From Variovorax sp. PAMC 28711 (GTDB taxonomy: Bacteria > Pseudomonadota > Gammaproteobacteria > Burkholderiales > Burkholderiaceae_C): a stretch of DNA of 64,000 nucleotides. This document shows, one piece after another, positions 17,431-27,098 of the stretch; position 1 is the stretch's first letter, and every line of letters starts with the position of its first letter. The position numbers were made by a program, and so were the translations under genes. Under the pieces are notes generated by a model. That model searched no databases. It was not told the origin of the DNA and worked only from the letters and a program-made list of their open reading frames with translations. Location: the NCBI RefSeq assembly GCF_001577265.1, contig NZ_CP014517.1, forward strand, positions 4,128,501 to 4,192,500, written 5' to 3'.

Positions 17431-19796
17431 CACTCGCCACCGAACGCGCCCCGCCCGAAGACTTTGCCGTGCTCGACGCCTGGTGGCGCGCGGCCAATTA
17501 CCTGTCGGTCGGGCAGATCTACCTGATGGACAACCCGCTGCTGCACAAGAAGCTGGAGCTTGCGCACATCAAGCCGCGCCTGCTCGGCCACTGGGGCACG
17601 ACGCCGGGGCTGAACTTCGTCTACGCGCACATGAACCGCGCGATCGTCGCGCGCGATCTCGATGCGCTCTTCGTCGCCGGCCCGGGCCACGGCGGGCCCG
17701 GCGTGGTCGCCAACACCTGGCTCGAAGGCACCTACAGCGAGGTGTATCCGGACGTCGGCCCGAACGCGGCGGGCATGAAGCGGCTCTTCACCCAGTTCTC
17801 GTTTCCCGGCGGCATCCCGAGTCATGTCGCACCCGAAACGCCGGGCTCCATTCACGAAGGCGGCGAGCTGGGCTACTCGCTGCTGCACGCGTACGGGGCG
17901 GTGTTCGACAACCCCGGCCTCCTCGCGTGCTGCGTGATCGGCGACGGCGAAGCCGAGACCGGCGCTCTGGCGGCAAGCTGGCATTCGAACAAGTTCCTCA
18001 ACCCCGCGCGCGACGGCGCGGTGCTGCCAATCCTGCACCTTAACGGCTTCAAGATCGCCGGCCCGACCGTGCTGGCGCGCATCGGCGACGAGGAGCTCAC
18101 GCAGCTGATGCGCGGCTACGGCCACGAGCCGCACTTCGTTTCGGGCGACGACCCGGAAACGATGCACCGCGCGATGGCACTGGCGCTCGACGCCGCGCTC
18201 GACGTGATCCGTGCGATCCAGGTCGAGGCGCGCGAAGACGGCTTCACCCGGCGGCACCGCTGGCCAATGATCGTGCTGCGTTCGCCCAAGGGCTGGACTG
18301 GCCCGAAAGTGGTGGACGGCGTGCCGATCGAAGGCACGCAGCGCGCGCACCAGGTGCCGCTCACAGGCTTCGCCAAACAGCCGGAACACATCGGCCTGCT
18401 CGAAGACTGGATGCGCAGCTACCGACCCGAAGAACTCTTCGACGCCCACGGTGCGCTGCAGGCCCACATCGCCGCCTTCGCGCCGCGCGGGGTTCGCCGC
18501 ATGAGCGCGAATCCGCACGCGAACGGCGGCCTGCTGCTCAGCGACCTCAAGCTGCCGGACTTTCGCGACCATGCCGTGTCGGTCTGCGCGCCGGGTGCTT
18601 CACAAGGCGAGGCGACGCGCGTGCTCGGCGGTTTCCTGCGCGATGTGATGTGGCTCAACGACGCGCAGCAGAACTTCCGCGTGATGGGCCCGGACGAGAC
18701 CGTGTCGAACCGCCTCGGCGCATTGTTCGAGGTGACGACGCGCACCTCCACCGCGCGCATCGATGCGACCGACGACCACGTCGCGCCCGATGGCCGGGTG
18801 ATGGAGGTTCTCAGCGAACACCTCTGCCAGGGCTGGCTCGAGGGCTACCTGCTGACCGGGCGCCACGGCTTCTTCTCGTGCTACGAGGCCTTCATCCACA
18901 TCATCGATTCGATGTTCAACCAGCATGCCAAGTGGCTGAAGGTGACGCGCAAGATCGCCTGGCGCCGGCCCATCGCCTCGCTCAACTATTTGCTCACCAG
19001 CCACGTCTGGCAGCAGGACCACAACGGCTTCAGCCACCAGGACCCGGGCTTCATCGACCATGTGGTGAACAAGAAGGCCGAGGTGGTGCGCGTGTATTTG
19101 CCGCCCGACGCGAACACCCTCCTGTCGGTGGCCGACCATTGCCTGCGCAGCCGCAACTACGTGAACGTGATCGTGGCCGGCAAGGCGCCCGCGCCACAGT
19201 GGCTCGACATCGATGCGGCGGTGCGGCACTGCAGCGTCGGCCTCGGCATCTGGGACTGGGCGAGCAACGATGCCGGCGGCGCGCCCGACGTGGTGATGGC
19301 GTGCGCGGGCGACGTGCCGACGCTGGAAACCATGGCCGCAGTCGACTTGTTGCGCTCGCTGCTGCCCGAGCTCAAGGTGCGCGTGGTGAACGTGGTCGAC
19401 CTGATGGCGCTCGAGTCGCCATCGGCCCATCCGCACGGGTTGTCGGACGCGGTGTTCGACTCGATCTTCACGACCGACAAGCCGGTGATCTTCGCTTTCC
19501 ACGGCTACCCGGCGCTGATCCATCGCCTGACCTACAAGCGCACCAACCACCGCGGCTTCCATGTGCACGGCTACCAGGAAGAAGGAACGACCACCACGCC
19601 CTTCGACATGACGGTGCTGAACCAGCTCGACCGCTTCCACCTCGCGGCCGATGCGATCGATCGCGTGCCACGCTTCACCGACAGCGCAGGGCATGTGCAG
19701 CAGCATCTGCGCGACCGCCTGCTGGCGCACCGCGCGTACGTGATCACGCATGGCGAGGACATGCCGGAGATTTCGAGGTGGCGCTGGACTGCCTGA
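17427..19796 (+). CDS. xfp: Xylulose-5-phosphate/fructose-6-phosphate phosphoketolase
   Basis: This full-length 789-aa ThDP enzyme has the hallmark motifs AGPGHGGP (84-91), [19 protein letters not shown] (132-150) and the ThDP/Mg motif GDGEAETG followed by WHSNKFLNP (172-193). The C-terminal half continues with [13 protein letters not shown] and [15 protein letters not shown]. It cleaves xylulose-5-P (and possibly fructose-6-P) with phosphate to acetyl phosphate plus glyceraldehyde-3-P (or erythrose-4-P). The ATG at 17427 has GGAAG seven bases upstream and overlaps the ackA stop. Together the two genes form a phosphoketolase shunt giving acetate and ATP. Confidence 0.97.
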   Translation: MTLATERAPPEDFAVLDAWWRAANYLSVGQIYLMDNPLLHKKLELAHIKPRLLGHWGTTPGLNFVYAHMNRAIVARDLDALFVAGPGHGGPGVVANTWLEGTYSEVYPDVGPNAAGMKRLFTQFSFPGGIPSHVAPETPGSIHEGGELGYSLLHAYGAVFDNPGLLACCVIGDGEAETGALAASWHSNKFLNPARDGAVLPILHLNGFKIAGPTVLARIGDEELTQLMRGYGHEPHFVSGDDPETMHRAMALALDAALDVIRAIQVEAREDGFTRRHRWPMIVLRSPKGWTGPKVVDGVPIEGTQRAHQVPLTGFAKQPEHIGLLEDWMRSYRPEELFDAHGALQAHIAAFAPRGVRRMSANPHANGGLLLSDLKLPDFRDHAVSVCAPGASQGEATRVLGGFLRDVMWLNDAQQNFRVMGPDETVSNRLGALFEVTTRTSTARIDATDDHVAPDGRVMEVLSEHLCQGWLEGYLLTGRHGFFSCYEAFIHIIDSMFNQHAKWLKVTRKIAWRRPIASLNYLLTSHVWQQDHNGFSHQDPGFIDHVVNKKAEVVRVYLPPDANTLLSVADHCLRSRNYVNVIVAGKAPAPQWLDIDAAVRHCSVGLGIWDWASNDAGGAPDVVMACAGDVPTLETMAAVDLLRSLLPELKVRVVNVVDLMALESPSAHPHGLSDAVFDSIFTTDKPVIFAFHGYPALIHRLTYKRTNHRGFHVHGYQEEGTTTTPFDMTVLNQLDRFHLAADAIDRVPRFTDSAGHVQQHLRDRLLAHRAYVITHGEDMPEISRWRWTA

Positions 19797-19814
19797 GGGC
19801 AATGCGGGCAGCTT

Positions 19815-21248
19815 CTAGCGCATCTGTATCAACACATCGCGGACTCGGTCGAGCGAGGGGTCGATGTCAGCCGCGTCGATGGCGCCATAGCCCATCAGGA
19901 GGCCGGCCTGCGGTGGTGATGACGCATAGAAGCCATCAAGCCGATAGAGCCCAACGTCCACACGCCGCGCCAGTGTGATGAGCACGCCCAAGTCGATCGG
20001 CCGTCGGCACAACGCCGCCATGTGGAAGCCGGCTGCGGCGGGAACGAGTTCGAACCAGGGCGCAAGGTCGTTGGCAAAGCGCTGCATCAGGCGCGCGCGA
20101 CGCTCTGCATACCGCGCATGGCACCGGCGGATGTGCTTTTGCAGGCCACCCTCTTCAATGAATTTCGCCAGCGCCCATTGCGCAGGCACAGGGCTGTGCC
20201 AATCGGTGAGGTGCTTCGCGGTGGCAACTGCTTCGCGCACGGCGGGTGCCGCAATCAGGTATCCCATGCGAAGCTCGGGCGACAAGGTCTTGGAGAAAGT
20301 GCCGACGAAGGCGACGTTGCCATGCCGGTCCATGCTCTGCAGCGAATCGGTGGGGCGCCCCTCGTACCGGAATTCACTGTCGTAGTCGTCCTCGATGACG
20401 ATCGCGCCCAGTGCCTGAGCGCGCGCCAACAGCGCTTCTCGGCGCGCCACGCTCATCGGCATGCCGAGCGGGAACTGGTGCGCCGGGGTCACGTAGATGA
20501 GCCGTGTGCCGTCGGGAATGTCGTCCACGACGATGCCCTCCGAGTCGACCGGCACGCCGACCACGCGTGCGCCCTGTGCGCTGAACAGATGTCGGGCCGG
20601 CGGGTAGCCCGGCTCCTCGACGGCGACGGTGCAGCCTGGCTCGACCAGCACGCGCGCCACAAGGTCGAGCGCCTGCTGCGCGCCGTTGGTCACCACGACG
20701 TCGAGTGCGCTGCAACGCACCCCGCGAGCGAACGCAGCATGCCGCGCGATCGCGTCGCGCAACTCACGCAAGCCTTCGGCGTCCCCGTAGAGCCCGCGCG
20801 AACGCGCACCCTGGCGCAGCGCCTGCGTGACGCAACGACGCCAGTCGGCGTGCGGGTAGAGCTGTCGGTCGGGCGCCCCGCCGATGTACTCGTAGCGCGC
20901 ACTGCCTGCGGGCGCGGGATGGCGCAAGGGCGTGGGCATGTCGCGCCAACGTGCCGCCACGGCGGCGCCGGCGAGCGCCCGCCCGGCCGGCACTGCCTGC
21001 GCGCGCTGCACGCCATCGGCCACGAACGTCCCGCTGCCGACCTTGCCGGTCAGGAGCTTGTCCCAGGTGAGCCGGGCATAGGCCTCCGACACGGTCTTAC
21101 GCGAGAGCCCCAACTGCTCGGCCAGCAGGCGCGAAGGCGGCAGCTTCTCGCCAGTGGCCAGGCGGCCGGCGCGGATCGCATCGCCGAGTTGCCGCACCAG
21201 CTGCCCGGTCAGGTCCTTGCCCCCCTCGATGACGACGTGCAACTCCAT
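19815..21248 (-). CDS. MocR/GabR-type GntR regulator with aminotransferase domain
   Basis: This 477-aa protein has an N-terminal GntR winged helix (about residues 12-80, LPPSRLLAEQLGLSRKTVSEAYARL). A fold-type I aminotransferase-like domain follows, with the PLP lysine at about Lys320 (GTFSKTLSPELRMGYL). MocR proteins sense amino compounds or pyridoxal-P and usually control a divergent operon. The divergent neighbours here are an AhpD-like protein and an MFS exporter. The ATG at 21248 has GGAGA upstream. The closest named type may be PdxR or GabR, but the neighbours do not match either pathway. Confidence 0.9.
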   Translation of the reverse strand: MELHVVIEGGKDLTGQLVRQLGDAIRAGRLATGEKLPPSRLLAEQLGLSRKTVSEAYARLTWDKLLTGKVGSGTFVADGVQRAQAVPAGRALAGAAVAARWRDMPTPLRHPAPAGSARYEYIGGAPDRQLYPHADWRRCVTQALRQGARSRGLYGDAEGLRELRDAIARHAAFARGVRCSALDVVVTNGAQQALDLVARVLVEPGCTVAVEEPGYPPARHLFSAQGARVVGVPVDSEGIVVDDIPDGTRLIYVTPAHQFPLGMPMSVARREALLARAQALGAIVIEDDYDSEFRYEGRPTDSLQSMDRHGNVAFVGTFSKTLSPELRMGYLIAAPAVREAVATAKHLTDWHSPVPAQWALAKFIEEGGLQKHIRRCHARYAERRARLMQRFANDLAPWFELVPAAAGFHMAALCRRPIDLGVLITLARRVDVGLYRLDGFYASSPPQAGLLMGYGAIDAADIDPSLDRVRDVLIQMR

Positions 21249-21349
21249 CGATTGGTCTCCTCAAATTCGTGCGGATTGGCCGCCGGCCAGGCGCTCCGGC
21301 GTTCCTAGCATGGAGCCACATTCAACCACCACTCCGAAGGAACATCACC

Positions 21350-21790
21350 ATGGAACAACGTCTGGACTTCTACAAGGCTTCGCCGAACGCGATCAAGGCC
21401 CTCGTCGCATTGGAAGTCGCGATCGGCAAACTCGGACTGGAGCCCCGGCTGCTCGACCTGGTCCGACTGCGCGCCTCGCAGATCAACGGTTGCGCCTATT
21501 GCATCGACCTACACACCGCCGACCTGCGCAAGGCCGGCGAGACCGACCGCCGTATTGCAACTGTCAGCGTCTGGCACGAAACGCCTTTCTTCACCGAGCG
21601 GGAGCAGGCTGCACTGGCCTGGACCGAAGCCGTGACGCAAATCGCCCGGACCCACGCGCCTGACGGGGCGTACGAAGGACTGCGCGCGCAGTTCAGCGAA
21701 GCCGAGCAGGTGGACCTCACGCTGGCGATCAGCGCCATCAACAGCTGGAACCGCCTGTCGATCGGCTTTCGCAAAACGTTGACGGCTTGA
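21350..21790 (+). CDS. AhpD-like carboxymuconolactone decarboxylase family protein
   Basis: This 146-aa protein has the AhpD-type redox motif N-G-C-A-Y-C-I-D-L-H (Cys48, Cys51, His55) within an all-helical CMD fold. Such proteins act as alkylhydroperoxidases or thiol-redox partners. The motif argues against a true gamma-carboxymuconolactone decarboxylase. The ATG at 21350 has GAAGGA upstream. It is the first gene of an operon with the MFS exporter and is divergent from the MocR regulator, which is its likely controller. Confidence 0.88.
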   Translation: MEQRLDFYKASPNAIKALVALEVAIGKLGLEPRLLDLVRLRASQINGCAYCIDLHTADLRKAGETDRRIATVSVWHETPFFTEREQAALAWTEAVTQIARTHAPDGAYEGLRAQFSEAEQVDLTLAISAINSWNRLSIGFRKTLTA

Positions 21791-21798
21791 GGACCGCC

Positions 21799-23373
21799 GT
21801 GGCCACGCTTCCGACATCCGGGTTCCCGGGCAGCGGCGCCCGCCTCGGCTTCTATGTGCTGATCGCGAGCCTGCCTTTCAGCGACTTCCTGCAGACTGGC
21901 ATCGTCGCGTTCAATGCGGCCCCGGTGATGGGCGACCTCGGCGCCAGTCCGGAGGAGTACAGCATCATTGCCACGCTCTATGCCGTGGTCGCGATCGGCG
22001 TCATCGCCGGCCACCGCGAGCTCGTGGAGCGCCTCGGCTGGCGCAGGGTACTGCTGGGGTCCAGCGCGCTGTTCGGCCTCGGATCGCTGCTGTGCGCCGC
22101 CAGCGGCACGCTGGGCGCCTTCGCGCTGGGCCGCGTTTTGATGGCGCTGGGATGCGGGTCGTTCATGACGGCCGGACGCGTCCTGGTCAATCACATTCCG
22201 CCTTCCCCGCGCCGCTTCACCGGCATCAAGTTCTTTGCCGCCGGCCTCGCCTGGGGTGCGGTTGCCGGCCCCGTGCTGGCATCGACCGCGCTGGCCGCCC
22301 GCACCTGGCGTGCCGGCTTCGCGGCGCTGGTGCTGCCAGCCCTGTTGGTCGCATTGCTGGCGGCCCTCGTGCTGGACGACGGGCGGCCGGTGCGCCTGGC
22401 GAGCACGGCACGCACGCCAGGTCTTCCGATCGCGCTGCTCTCCCTCATGGGCGGCAGCTTCGTGCTCCTGCACGCGCTTGCCCAGTCGGGCTTCGATCAC
22501 TTCGACCATCCGGCCGCACTTTGGGGCGGCTTGGCGATGGGTGCGGCAGTACTGGGACTCTTCGTCGCGTCCGGCAGCCGCGCTGCCACAGCGCTCATCG
22601 GCTTCCGGCCGTTGACGCAGTGGCGCTATCTCGTCGGACTGGGGGTGTTCACCGTGTGCTACCTGGTCCTGGGAGCCAACAACCTCATGCTCCCCGTGCT
22701 GTTACAGCGCGCACTCGGACTGCCATTAGAAATCGCCGGCCGCTACCTCGGCATGGGCGCCCTGGCGGGTGTGGCGAGCTGGATCGTGCTCTCGCGTCTC
22801 CTTCCCCGGCATCCAGCGCCGGCGCGCTACTACCTCGCAGGTTTCGGGGCATTGGCAGCATGCGGCTGGCAGCTGTCGCATTTGAGCGAAGGTGCCAATC
22901 CGTTCGAGAGCGCCTTGCCAGCGCTGATGTGCAACGGCGCCTTCATCATCCTCGCGCTCGCGACGACCGCGATGCAAACCTTTCAGACTGTCCAGCAGGA
23001 CGAGCGCGTCTTCTCTCACGCCAACCAGGTGAAGAACATGCTCGCGCAGTTCGGAGTTGCCGCCGGCATGGCGCTCGCCACCTTGTGCATGCAATGGCGC
23101 AGCAGTGTGCGCTTCACCCATCTGAGCGAGAGTCTGTCGCCCTCGAACACAGCGTTTCAGGAAATGCTGGATCGCCTGACCCGACACTTCGCCGCTACGG
23201 CCGACCCTGTCGCCGCGCCGCGCATGGCGCTGGCCCAATTGGCGCAAATGGTGTCGCAGGAAGCAACGTTGATGGCTGTGCTCGACTACTTTTCTGTGAT
23301 CACCGTACTCGCGCTGGCCTGCCTCACGCTGGTCGCCGTCGCGACAACATGGCAGTGGAAGTCGCACGCATGA
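21799..23373 (+). CDS. MFS transporter
   Basis: This protein of about 524 aa has some 14 hydrophobic segments, MFS motif A-like sequence (HRELVERLGWRRVLLG) and an N-terminal half typical of DHA2-like transporters (GIVAFNAAPVMGDLGASPEEYSII). I prefer the GTG at 21799, which has GAGGA (21789-21793) five bases upstream. A TTG at 21787 would overlap the ahpD-like stop. The substrate is unknown; linkage to a redox protein and a MocR regulator suggests export of a toxic amine or electrophile, which is inference. Confidence 0.85.
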   Translation: MATLPTSGFPGSGARLGFYVLIASLPFSDFLQTGIVAFNAAPVMGDLGASPEEYSIIATLYAVVAIGVIAGHRELVERLGWRRVLLGSSALFGLGSLLCAASGTLGAFALGRVLMALGCGSFMTAGRVLVNHIPPSPRRFTGIKFFAAGLAWGAVAGPVLASTALAARTWRAGFAALVLPALLVALLAALVLDDGRPVRLASTARTPGLPIALLSLMGGSFVLLHALAQSGFDHFDHPAALWGGLAMGAAVLGLFVASGSRAATALIGFRPLTQWRYLVGLGVFTVCYLVLGANNLMLPVLLQRALGLPLEIAGRYLGMGALAGVASWIVLSRLLPRHPAPARYYLAGFGALAACGWQLSHLSEGANPFESALPALMCNGAFIILALATTAMQTFQTVQQDERVFSHANQVKNMLAQFGVAAGMALATLCMQWRSSVRFTHLSESLSPSNTAFQEMLDRLTRHFAATADPVAAPRMALAQLAQMVSQEATLMAVLDYFSVITVLALACLTLVAVATTWQWKSHA

Positions 23374-23443
23374 CTGCGTGAAAAAGATCAGGGTGCTCCA
23401 CTCCCGCCCGAGAACCTCAGTTCACTTTCCCCGGAGATACCCA

Positions 23444-24673
23444 ATGAAAAAAGCGCTCTACGCGTTGTCGCTCGTGGCCGCTTGCTCGGTCGCGCAAGCC
23501 CAGGAAACCTTCAAGATCGGCCTGATCGATCCGCTCAGCGGCCCGATGGCCGACGTGGGCAAGATCTTCGACAACCACCTGCGCTTCGCGGTGGACCAGA
23601 TCAATGCCAAGGGCGGCGTGAACGGGGTGAAGTTCGAAGTCATCTCGTACGACAACAAGCTCTCGACCGCCGAGAGCCAGGCCGCACTGCAGACCGCAGC
23701 GGGCGCCGGCGTCAAGGCGGTGTTCGTCGGTGGCGGCTCGGCGGCGGCGGCGGCCGTGATCACTGCGGCCAACCGCAACAACGAGCGCAATCCCGACAAG
23801 CAGGTGCTGGTCTTCAACTATGGCGGCTACGACCCGGACCTGGTCGGCAAGCAGTGCTCGTTCTGGCACTTCCTGACCGATGCACAGGTCGCGATGCGCA
23901 TGAAGGCGATGGCCGATTTCGTGAAGAAGACGCCGGACATCAAGAAGGTCTACTTCCTCAACCCCGACTACAGCTTCGGCCGCCAGTGGACCGCCTATGG
24001 CAAGCAACTGATCGGCGCCGCGCGTCCCGACGTGCAGTTCGTCGGCGAAGATTTCTTCCCGACCGGCTCGGTCAAGGACTTCTCGCCCTATATCGCCAAG
24101 ATGAAGGCCGCCGGTGCCGACACCGTCGTCTCGGGCAACTGGGGCAACGACATGGCGCTGACGATTCGCGCCGCCGGCGACTCGGGCTACAAGCTGCGCA
24201 TCCTGACGCATTCGAGCGCCAACAAGTCGACCATGATCGCGCTCTCCGCTGCCAAGACCGTGCGGCTCAGCATGGTCGGCGACTGGTTCCCGGGCGCCGA
24301 CAACGCCGCGCTCGCGGCGCAGGCCGATGCGTTCGAGGCCAAGTACAAGGAGCCCTTCTATCTCGCACGCCTGTCGGTGGGCACCGAGCTGCTGGTCAAG
24401 GGCATCGAGAAGGCCAAGTCGACCGACCCGCTCAAGATCGCGCTCGCGCTGGAAGACTTGAGCTACAAGTCGGTGGTGGGCGACGTGCGCATGCGCAAGG
24501 ACGACCATCAGTTCCTGTCGCCGCAGATCATCTACACCAGCCATCCGGTCGACGGCAAGCTGGTGAAGAAGGGCTTCGACGGCACCGACTACGGCTTCGT
24601 GAAGGAATCGCAATCGACGGCGCAGGAGCTCACGCTGCCCAACGAATGCACCATGAAACGTCCGGGTGCCTGA
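23444..24673 (+). CDS. LivK-type ABC transporter substrate-binding protein
   Basis: This 409-aa periplasmic protein has a clear signal peptide (cleavage after AQA, about residue 19) and the type I periplasmic-binding fold of branched-chain amino acid receptors (FKIGLIDPLSGPMADVG). The ATG at 23444 has GGAGA six bases upstream. No permease or ATPase is adjacent, so it must use a transporter encoded elsewhere. The next gene is an acyl-CoA ligase, which hints that the ligand is an organic or aromatic acid rather than an amino acid. It is clearly different from the two tandem LivK paralogues at 46-49 kb. Confidence 0.88.
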   Translation: MKKALYALSLVAACSVAQAQETFKIGLIDPLSGPMADVGKIFDNHLRFAVDQINAKGGVNGVKFEVISYDNKLSTAESQAALQTAAGAGVKAVFVGGGSAAAAAVITAANRNNERNPDKQVLVFNYGGYDPDLVGKQCSFWHFLTDAQVAMRMKAMADFVKKTPDIKKVYFLNPDYSFGRQWTAYGKQLIGAARPDVQFVGEDFFPTGSVKDFSPYIAKMKAAGADTVVSGNWGNDMALTIRAAGDSGYKLRILTHSSANKSTMIALSAAKTVRLSMVGDWFPGADNAALAAQADAFEAKYKEPFYLARLSVGTELLVKGIEKAKSTDPLKIALALEDLSYKSVVGDVRMRKDDHQFLSPQIIYTSHPVDGKLVKKGFDGTDYGFVKESQSTAQELTLPNECTMKRPGA

Positions 24674-24677
24674 GTTG

Positions 24678-26333
24678 ATGTCAACACGCCCCTGGATCAA
24701 GACTTATCCTGCCGGCACGAGCTGGCACGCGCCGCTCAGGCAAATGCCGCTGACGCAACTGCTGGGCAACGCCGTCGCGCGGTGGCCTGCGAACATCGCG
24801 CTGAACTACGAAGGGCGCGACTTCAGCTACGGTGAACTGGCCACGCTGTCGGACCGCATGGCGCAAGGGCTGCAACGCCTCGGCGTGCGGCCCGGCATGC
24901 ACGTCGGGCTCTACCTGCCCAACACGCCGCACTACTTCATCAGCTTCTTCGCGGTGTTGAAGGCGGGTGCGACGGTCGTCAATTACTCGCCGCTCGATGC
25001 GGGCGCGGTGCTCAAGCACAAGATCGAGGACAGCCACACCGACCTCATCATCACGCTCGACGCACCGGGCCTCTTCTCGAAGATGGACGGGTTTCTCGGC
25101 AACACGCGCCTGAAGACGCTGGTGGTCGGCTCTGCCGGCGAATTCAATGCTGGCGCGCAGCCGGTCAGCACCGTCGCATGGGACGCGCAGCGCGTTCGCT
25201 TCGCCGACCTCCTGGTGGCGGGCGACGCTGCCTTCGTACCGCACACCGTGACCGAGCTCGGCGACGTCGCGGTGCTGCAGTACACCGGCGGCACCACCGG
25301 GCATCCCAAGGGCGCGATGCTCACGCACGCCAACCTGAGTTCGGCCGTTTCGCAGGTCTGGCACACGATGGTCGGCGCCGGCACGCTGACCGAAGGCGAA
25401 GAGCGCTTTCTGGCCGTGCTGCCGCTGTTCCACATCTATTCGCTGGTGGTGAACATGCTGTTCGGCCTCTCGATCGGCGCCGAGGTGATCCTGCAGCAGC
25501 GCTTCGAGCTGCAGGCCGCGCTGGACGAGATCGTGAAGCGCAAGGTCAGCGTGTTCCTCGGCGTGCCGACGATGTTCGTCGCCTTCACCGGCCATCCCGA
25601 CATCGCGCGCACCGACCTGTCGTCGCTCAAGTTCTGCAACTCGGGCGGCGCGCCGATCGCGGCGGAGGTCTACGCGAACTTCGTGCGCATGGCGCAGTGC
25701 CGGCTGCAGGAAGGCTGGGGCATGACGGAAACCTGCACCATGGCGACATCCTCGCCCGGCGTCGGGGCGCATGTCGCGGGCTCCTGTGGCATCCCGGTGC
25801 CCGGCGTCGAGGTGAAGGTGATCGACCTGGTCGACCACGCCACCGAGGTACCGCTCGGCGAACGCGGCGAACTCTGCATCCGCGGGCCGAACGTCATGAA
25901 GGGCTACTGGAACAAGCCCGAAGCGACGGCCGAATCGATGACCGCCGGCGGGTACCTGCGCACCGGCGATGTCGGCTACATGACCGATGCCGGCTTCGTC
26001 TACATCGTGGACCGGACCAAGGACATGATGATTTGCGGCGGCTTCAACGTGTACCCGCGCAACATCGAAGAGGCGATCTACCGCCATCCGGCGGTCGAGG
26101 AAGTCATCGTGATCGGCGTGCCCGACGCCTACCGCGGCCAGTCGCCGAAAGCCTTCATCAAATACCGCGATGGCGCCACGCCGCTCTCGCTCGAGGAACT
26201 GCGCACGTTCCTGGTCGAGTATCTCGGCAAGCACGAGATGCTCCATGCGCTGGAGACGCGCTCCGAGCTGCCGAAGACGGCCGTCGGCAAGTTGTCGAAG
26301 AAGGACCTCTACGCCGAAGAAGCGGGCCGCTGA
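24678..26333 (+). CDS. AMP-dependent long-chain acyl-CoA ligase
   Basis: This 551-aa ANL-superfamily enzyme has the P-loop-like motif YTGGTTGHPKGAM, the A5 motif (QEGWGMTETC), RTGDVGYM and GGFNVYPRNIEE. The catalytic Lys lies near the C-terminus (PKTAVGKLSKKDL). It activates a carboxylic acid with ATP and CoA through an acyl-adenylate. The closest general type is FadD/DitJ-like fatty-acid CoA ligase, but chain length is not inferable. I chose ATG 24678; a GTG at 24666 would overlap the end of the binding-protein gene. It is probably co-transcribed with that gene. Confidence 0.9.
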   Translation: MSTRPWIKTYPAGTSWHAPLRQMPLTQLLGNAVARWPANIALNYEGRDFSYGELATLSDRMAQGLQRLGVRPGMHVGLYLPNTPHYFISFFAVLKAGATVVNYSPLDAGAVLKHKIEDSHTDLIITLDAPGLFSKMDGFLGNTRLKTLVVGSAGEFNAGAQPVSTVAWDAQRVRFADLLVAGDAAFVPHTVTELGDVAVLQYTGGTTGHPKGAMLTHANLSSAVSQVWHTMVGAGTLTEGEERFLAVLPLFHIYSLVVNMLFGLSIGAEVILQQRFELQAALDEIVKRKVSVFLGVPTMFVAFTGHPDIARTDLSSLKFCNSGGAPIAAEVYANFVRMAQCRLQEGWGMTETCTMATSSPGVGAHVAGSCGIPVPGVEVKVIDLVDHATEVPLGERGELCIRGPNVMKGYWNKPEATAESMTAGGYLRTGDVGYMTDAGFVYIVDRTKDMMICGGFNVYPRNIEEAIYRHPAVEEVIVIGVPDAYRGQSPKAFIKYRDGATPLSLEELRTFLVEYLGKHEMLHALETRSELPKTAVGKLSKKDLYAEEAGR

Positions 26334-26514
26334 TTCAGAAGCGGACGCCTGCATGCGCCGCCTGCACATGCAGCGCGCTCGCCTCCGGTCCGGCCGCGTC
26401 GTCGATCTGCGGGCCGGGCTGCAGGGTGGCCCGCTCGCGGCGGGATAACCATTCCCCGAACGATGTACTAGGGTTTACCCTAGACTCGCGATTCCAATCC
26501 ACCGGAGTCGCTCC
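26334..26514. promoter_or_regulatory. Intergenic region with a perfect 16-base palindromic site
   Basis: The segment carries no gene I can support. At 26468-26483 it contains CTAGGGT-TT-ACCCTAG, perfectly symmetric 7-base arms around TT, ending 31 bases before the ATG of the 43-aa gene. The GGG-N4-CCC core also occurs at 47528-47540 and 50626-50638. The likely role is an operator for a dimeric regulator. No binding protein is identified. Confidence 0.55.
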
Positions 26515-26646
26515 ATGTTTACCCTCGTGATGTCTCTTGGCCTCGTCGCCGTCGTCGCTTTCAGCGGCTACACCTTCTCCCGCAAGATGGACGAACTGTT
26601 CGCCGACCGCCCCGCGCCGCCGGCGTCGGACACGCAATTCGGCTGA
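26515..26646 (+). CDS. 43-aa single-span membrane peptide, unknown function
   Basis: This small gene starts at ATG 26515, has GGAG (26504-26507) seven bases upstream and stops at TGA 26644. The product begins with a hydrophobic helix (about residues 2-20, VMSLGLVAVVAFSGYTF) followed by a charged, Pro-rich tail (KMDELFADRPAPPASD). A good ribosome-binding site and a palindromic promoter site support it being real. No family is recognised. The next gene is also a small membrane protein and may be on the same transcript. Confidence 0.6.
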   Translation: MFTLVMSLGLVAVVAFSGYTFSRKMDELFADRPAPPASDTQFG

Positions 26647-26707
26647 TCCGCCGCCGGGTGTACCGGCGAAGCACCGTCACGCCGCCGGATCGCAGGACAA
26701 TCCGGCG

Positions 26708-27085
26708 ATGAGCAATTCCGTTTTTGCCCAGCTCGACTTCTGGGTCATGGTGGCGGTCTCGGCCGTCTTGCCGTTCGCGATCTATGCCGCCCTCCTCGCC
26801 ACGCGGTCGGTTTCGCGCGTCACGGTGCTGATCCTCGGTTTCGTGATGGTGGCGATCGCCGGTTTCGATGTGTACTTCCTTCGCCACATCGCTGCGGTGG
26901 CGAAAGAAACGCCTTCGCTGGCCGATGACGCGCTCTTCGTCTCCGAAATCTCCTTTGCGCTGTACCTGTTCCCGCTGATGTTCGGAGGCATCGGCGTGAA
27001 CCTGATTTCGCACATCCTCGTGAGCCATCTCGTGGGAGCCGAAAAGCGCTTCGCCAAGGAGCACCCGGACGACCGGCAGCGCTGA
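26708..27085 (+). CDS. Small membrane protein, unknown function
   Basis: This 125-aa protein has three or four hydrophobic segments. They lie at about residues 10-32 (FWVMVAVSAVLPFAIYAALL), 38-55 (VTVLILGFVMVAIAGFDVYF) and 80-105 (ISFALYLFPLMFGGIGVNLI). The C-terminus is charged (KRFAKEHPDDRQR). The ATG at 26708 has AGGA about 11 bases upstream. I do not recognise a family. It follows the 43-aa membrane peptide gene on the same strand and converges on the exported-protein gene at 27099. Confidence 0.65.
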   Translation: MSNSVFAQLDFWVMVAVSAVLPFAIYAALLATRSVSRVTVLILGFVMVAIAGFDVYFLRHIAAVAKETPSLADDALFVSEISFALYLFPLMFGGIGVNLISHILVSHLVGAEKRFAKEHPDDRQR

Positions 27086-27098
27086 CCGCGCGGCGCGT

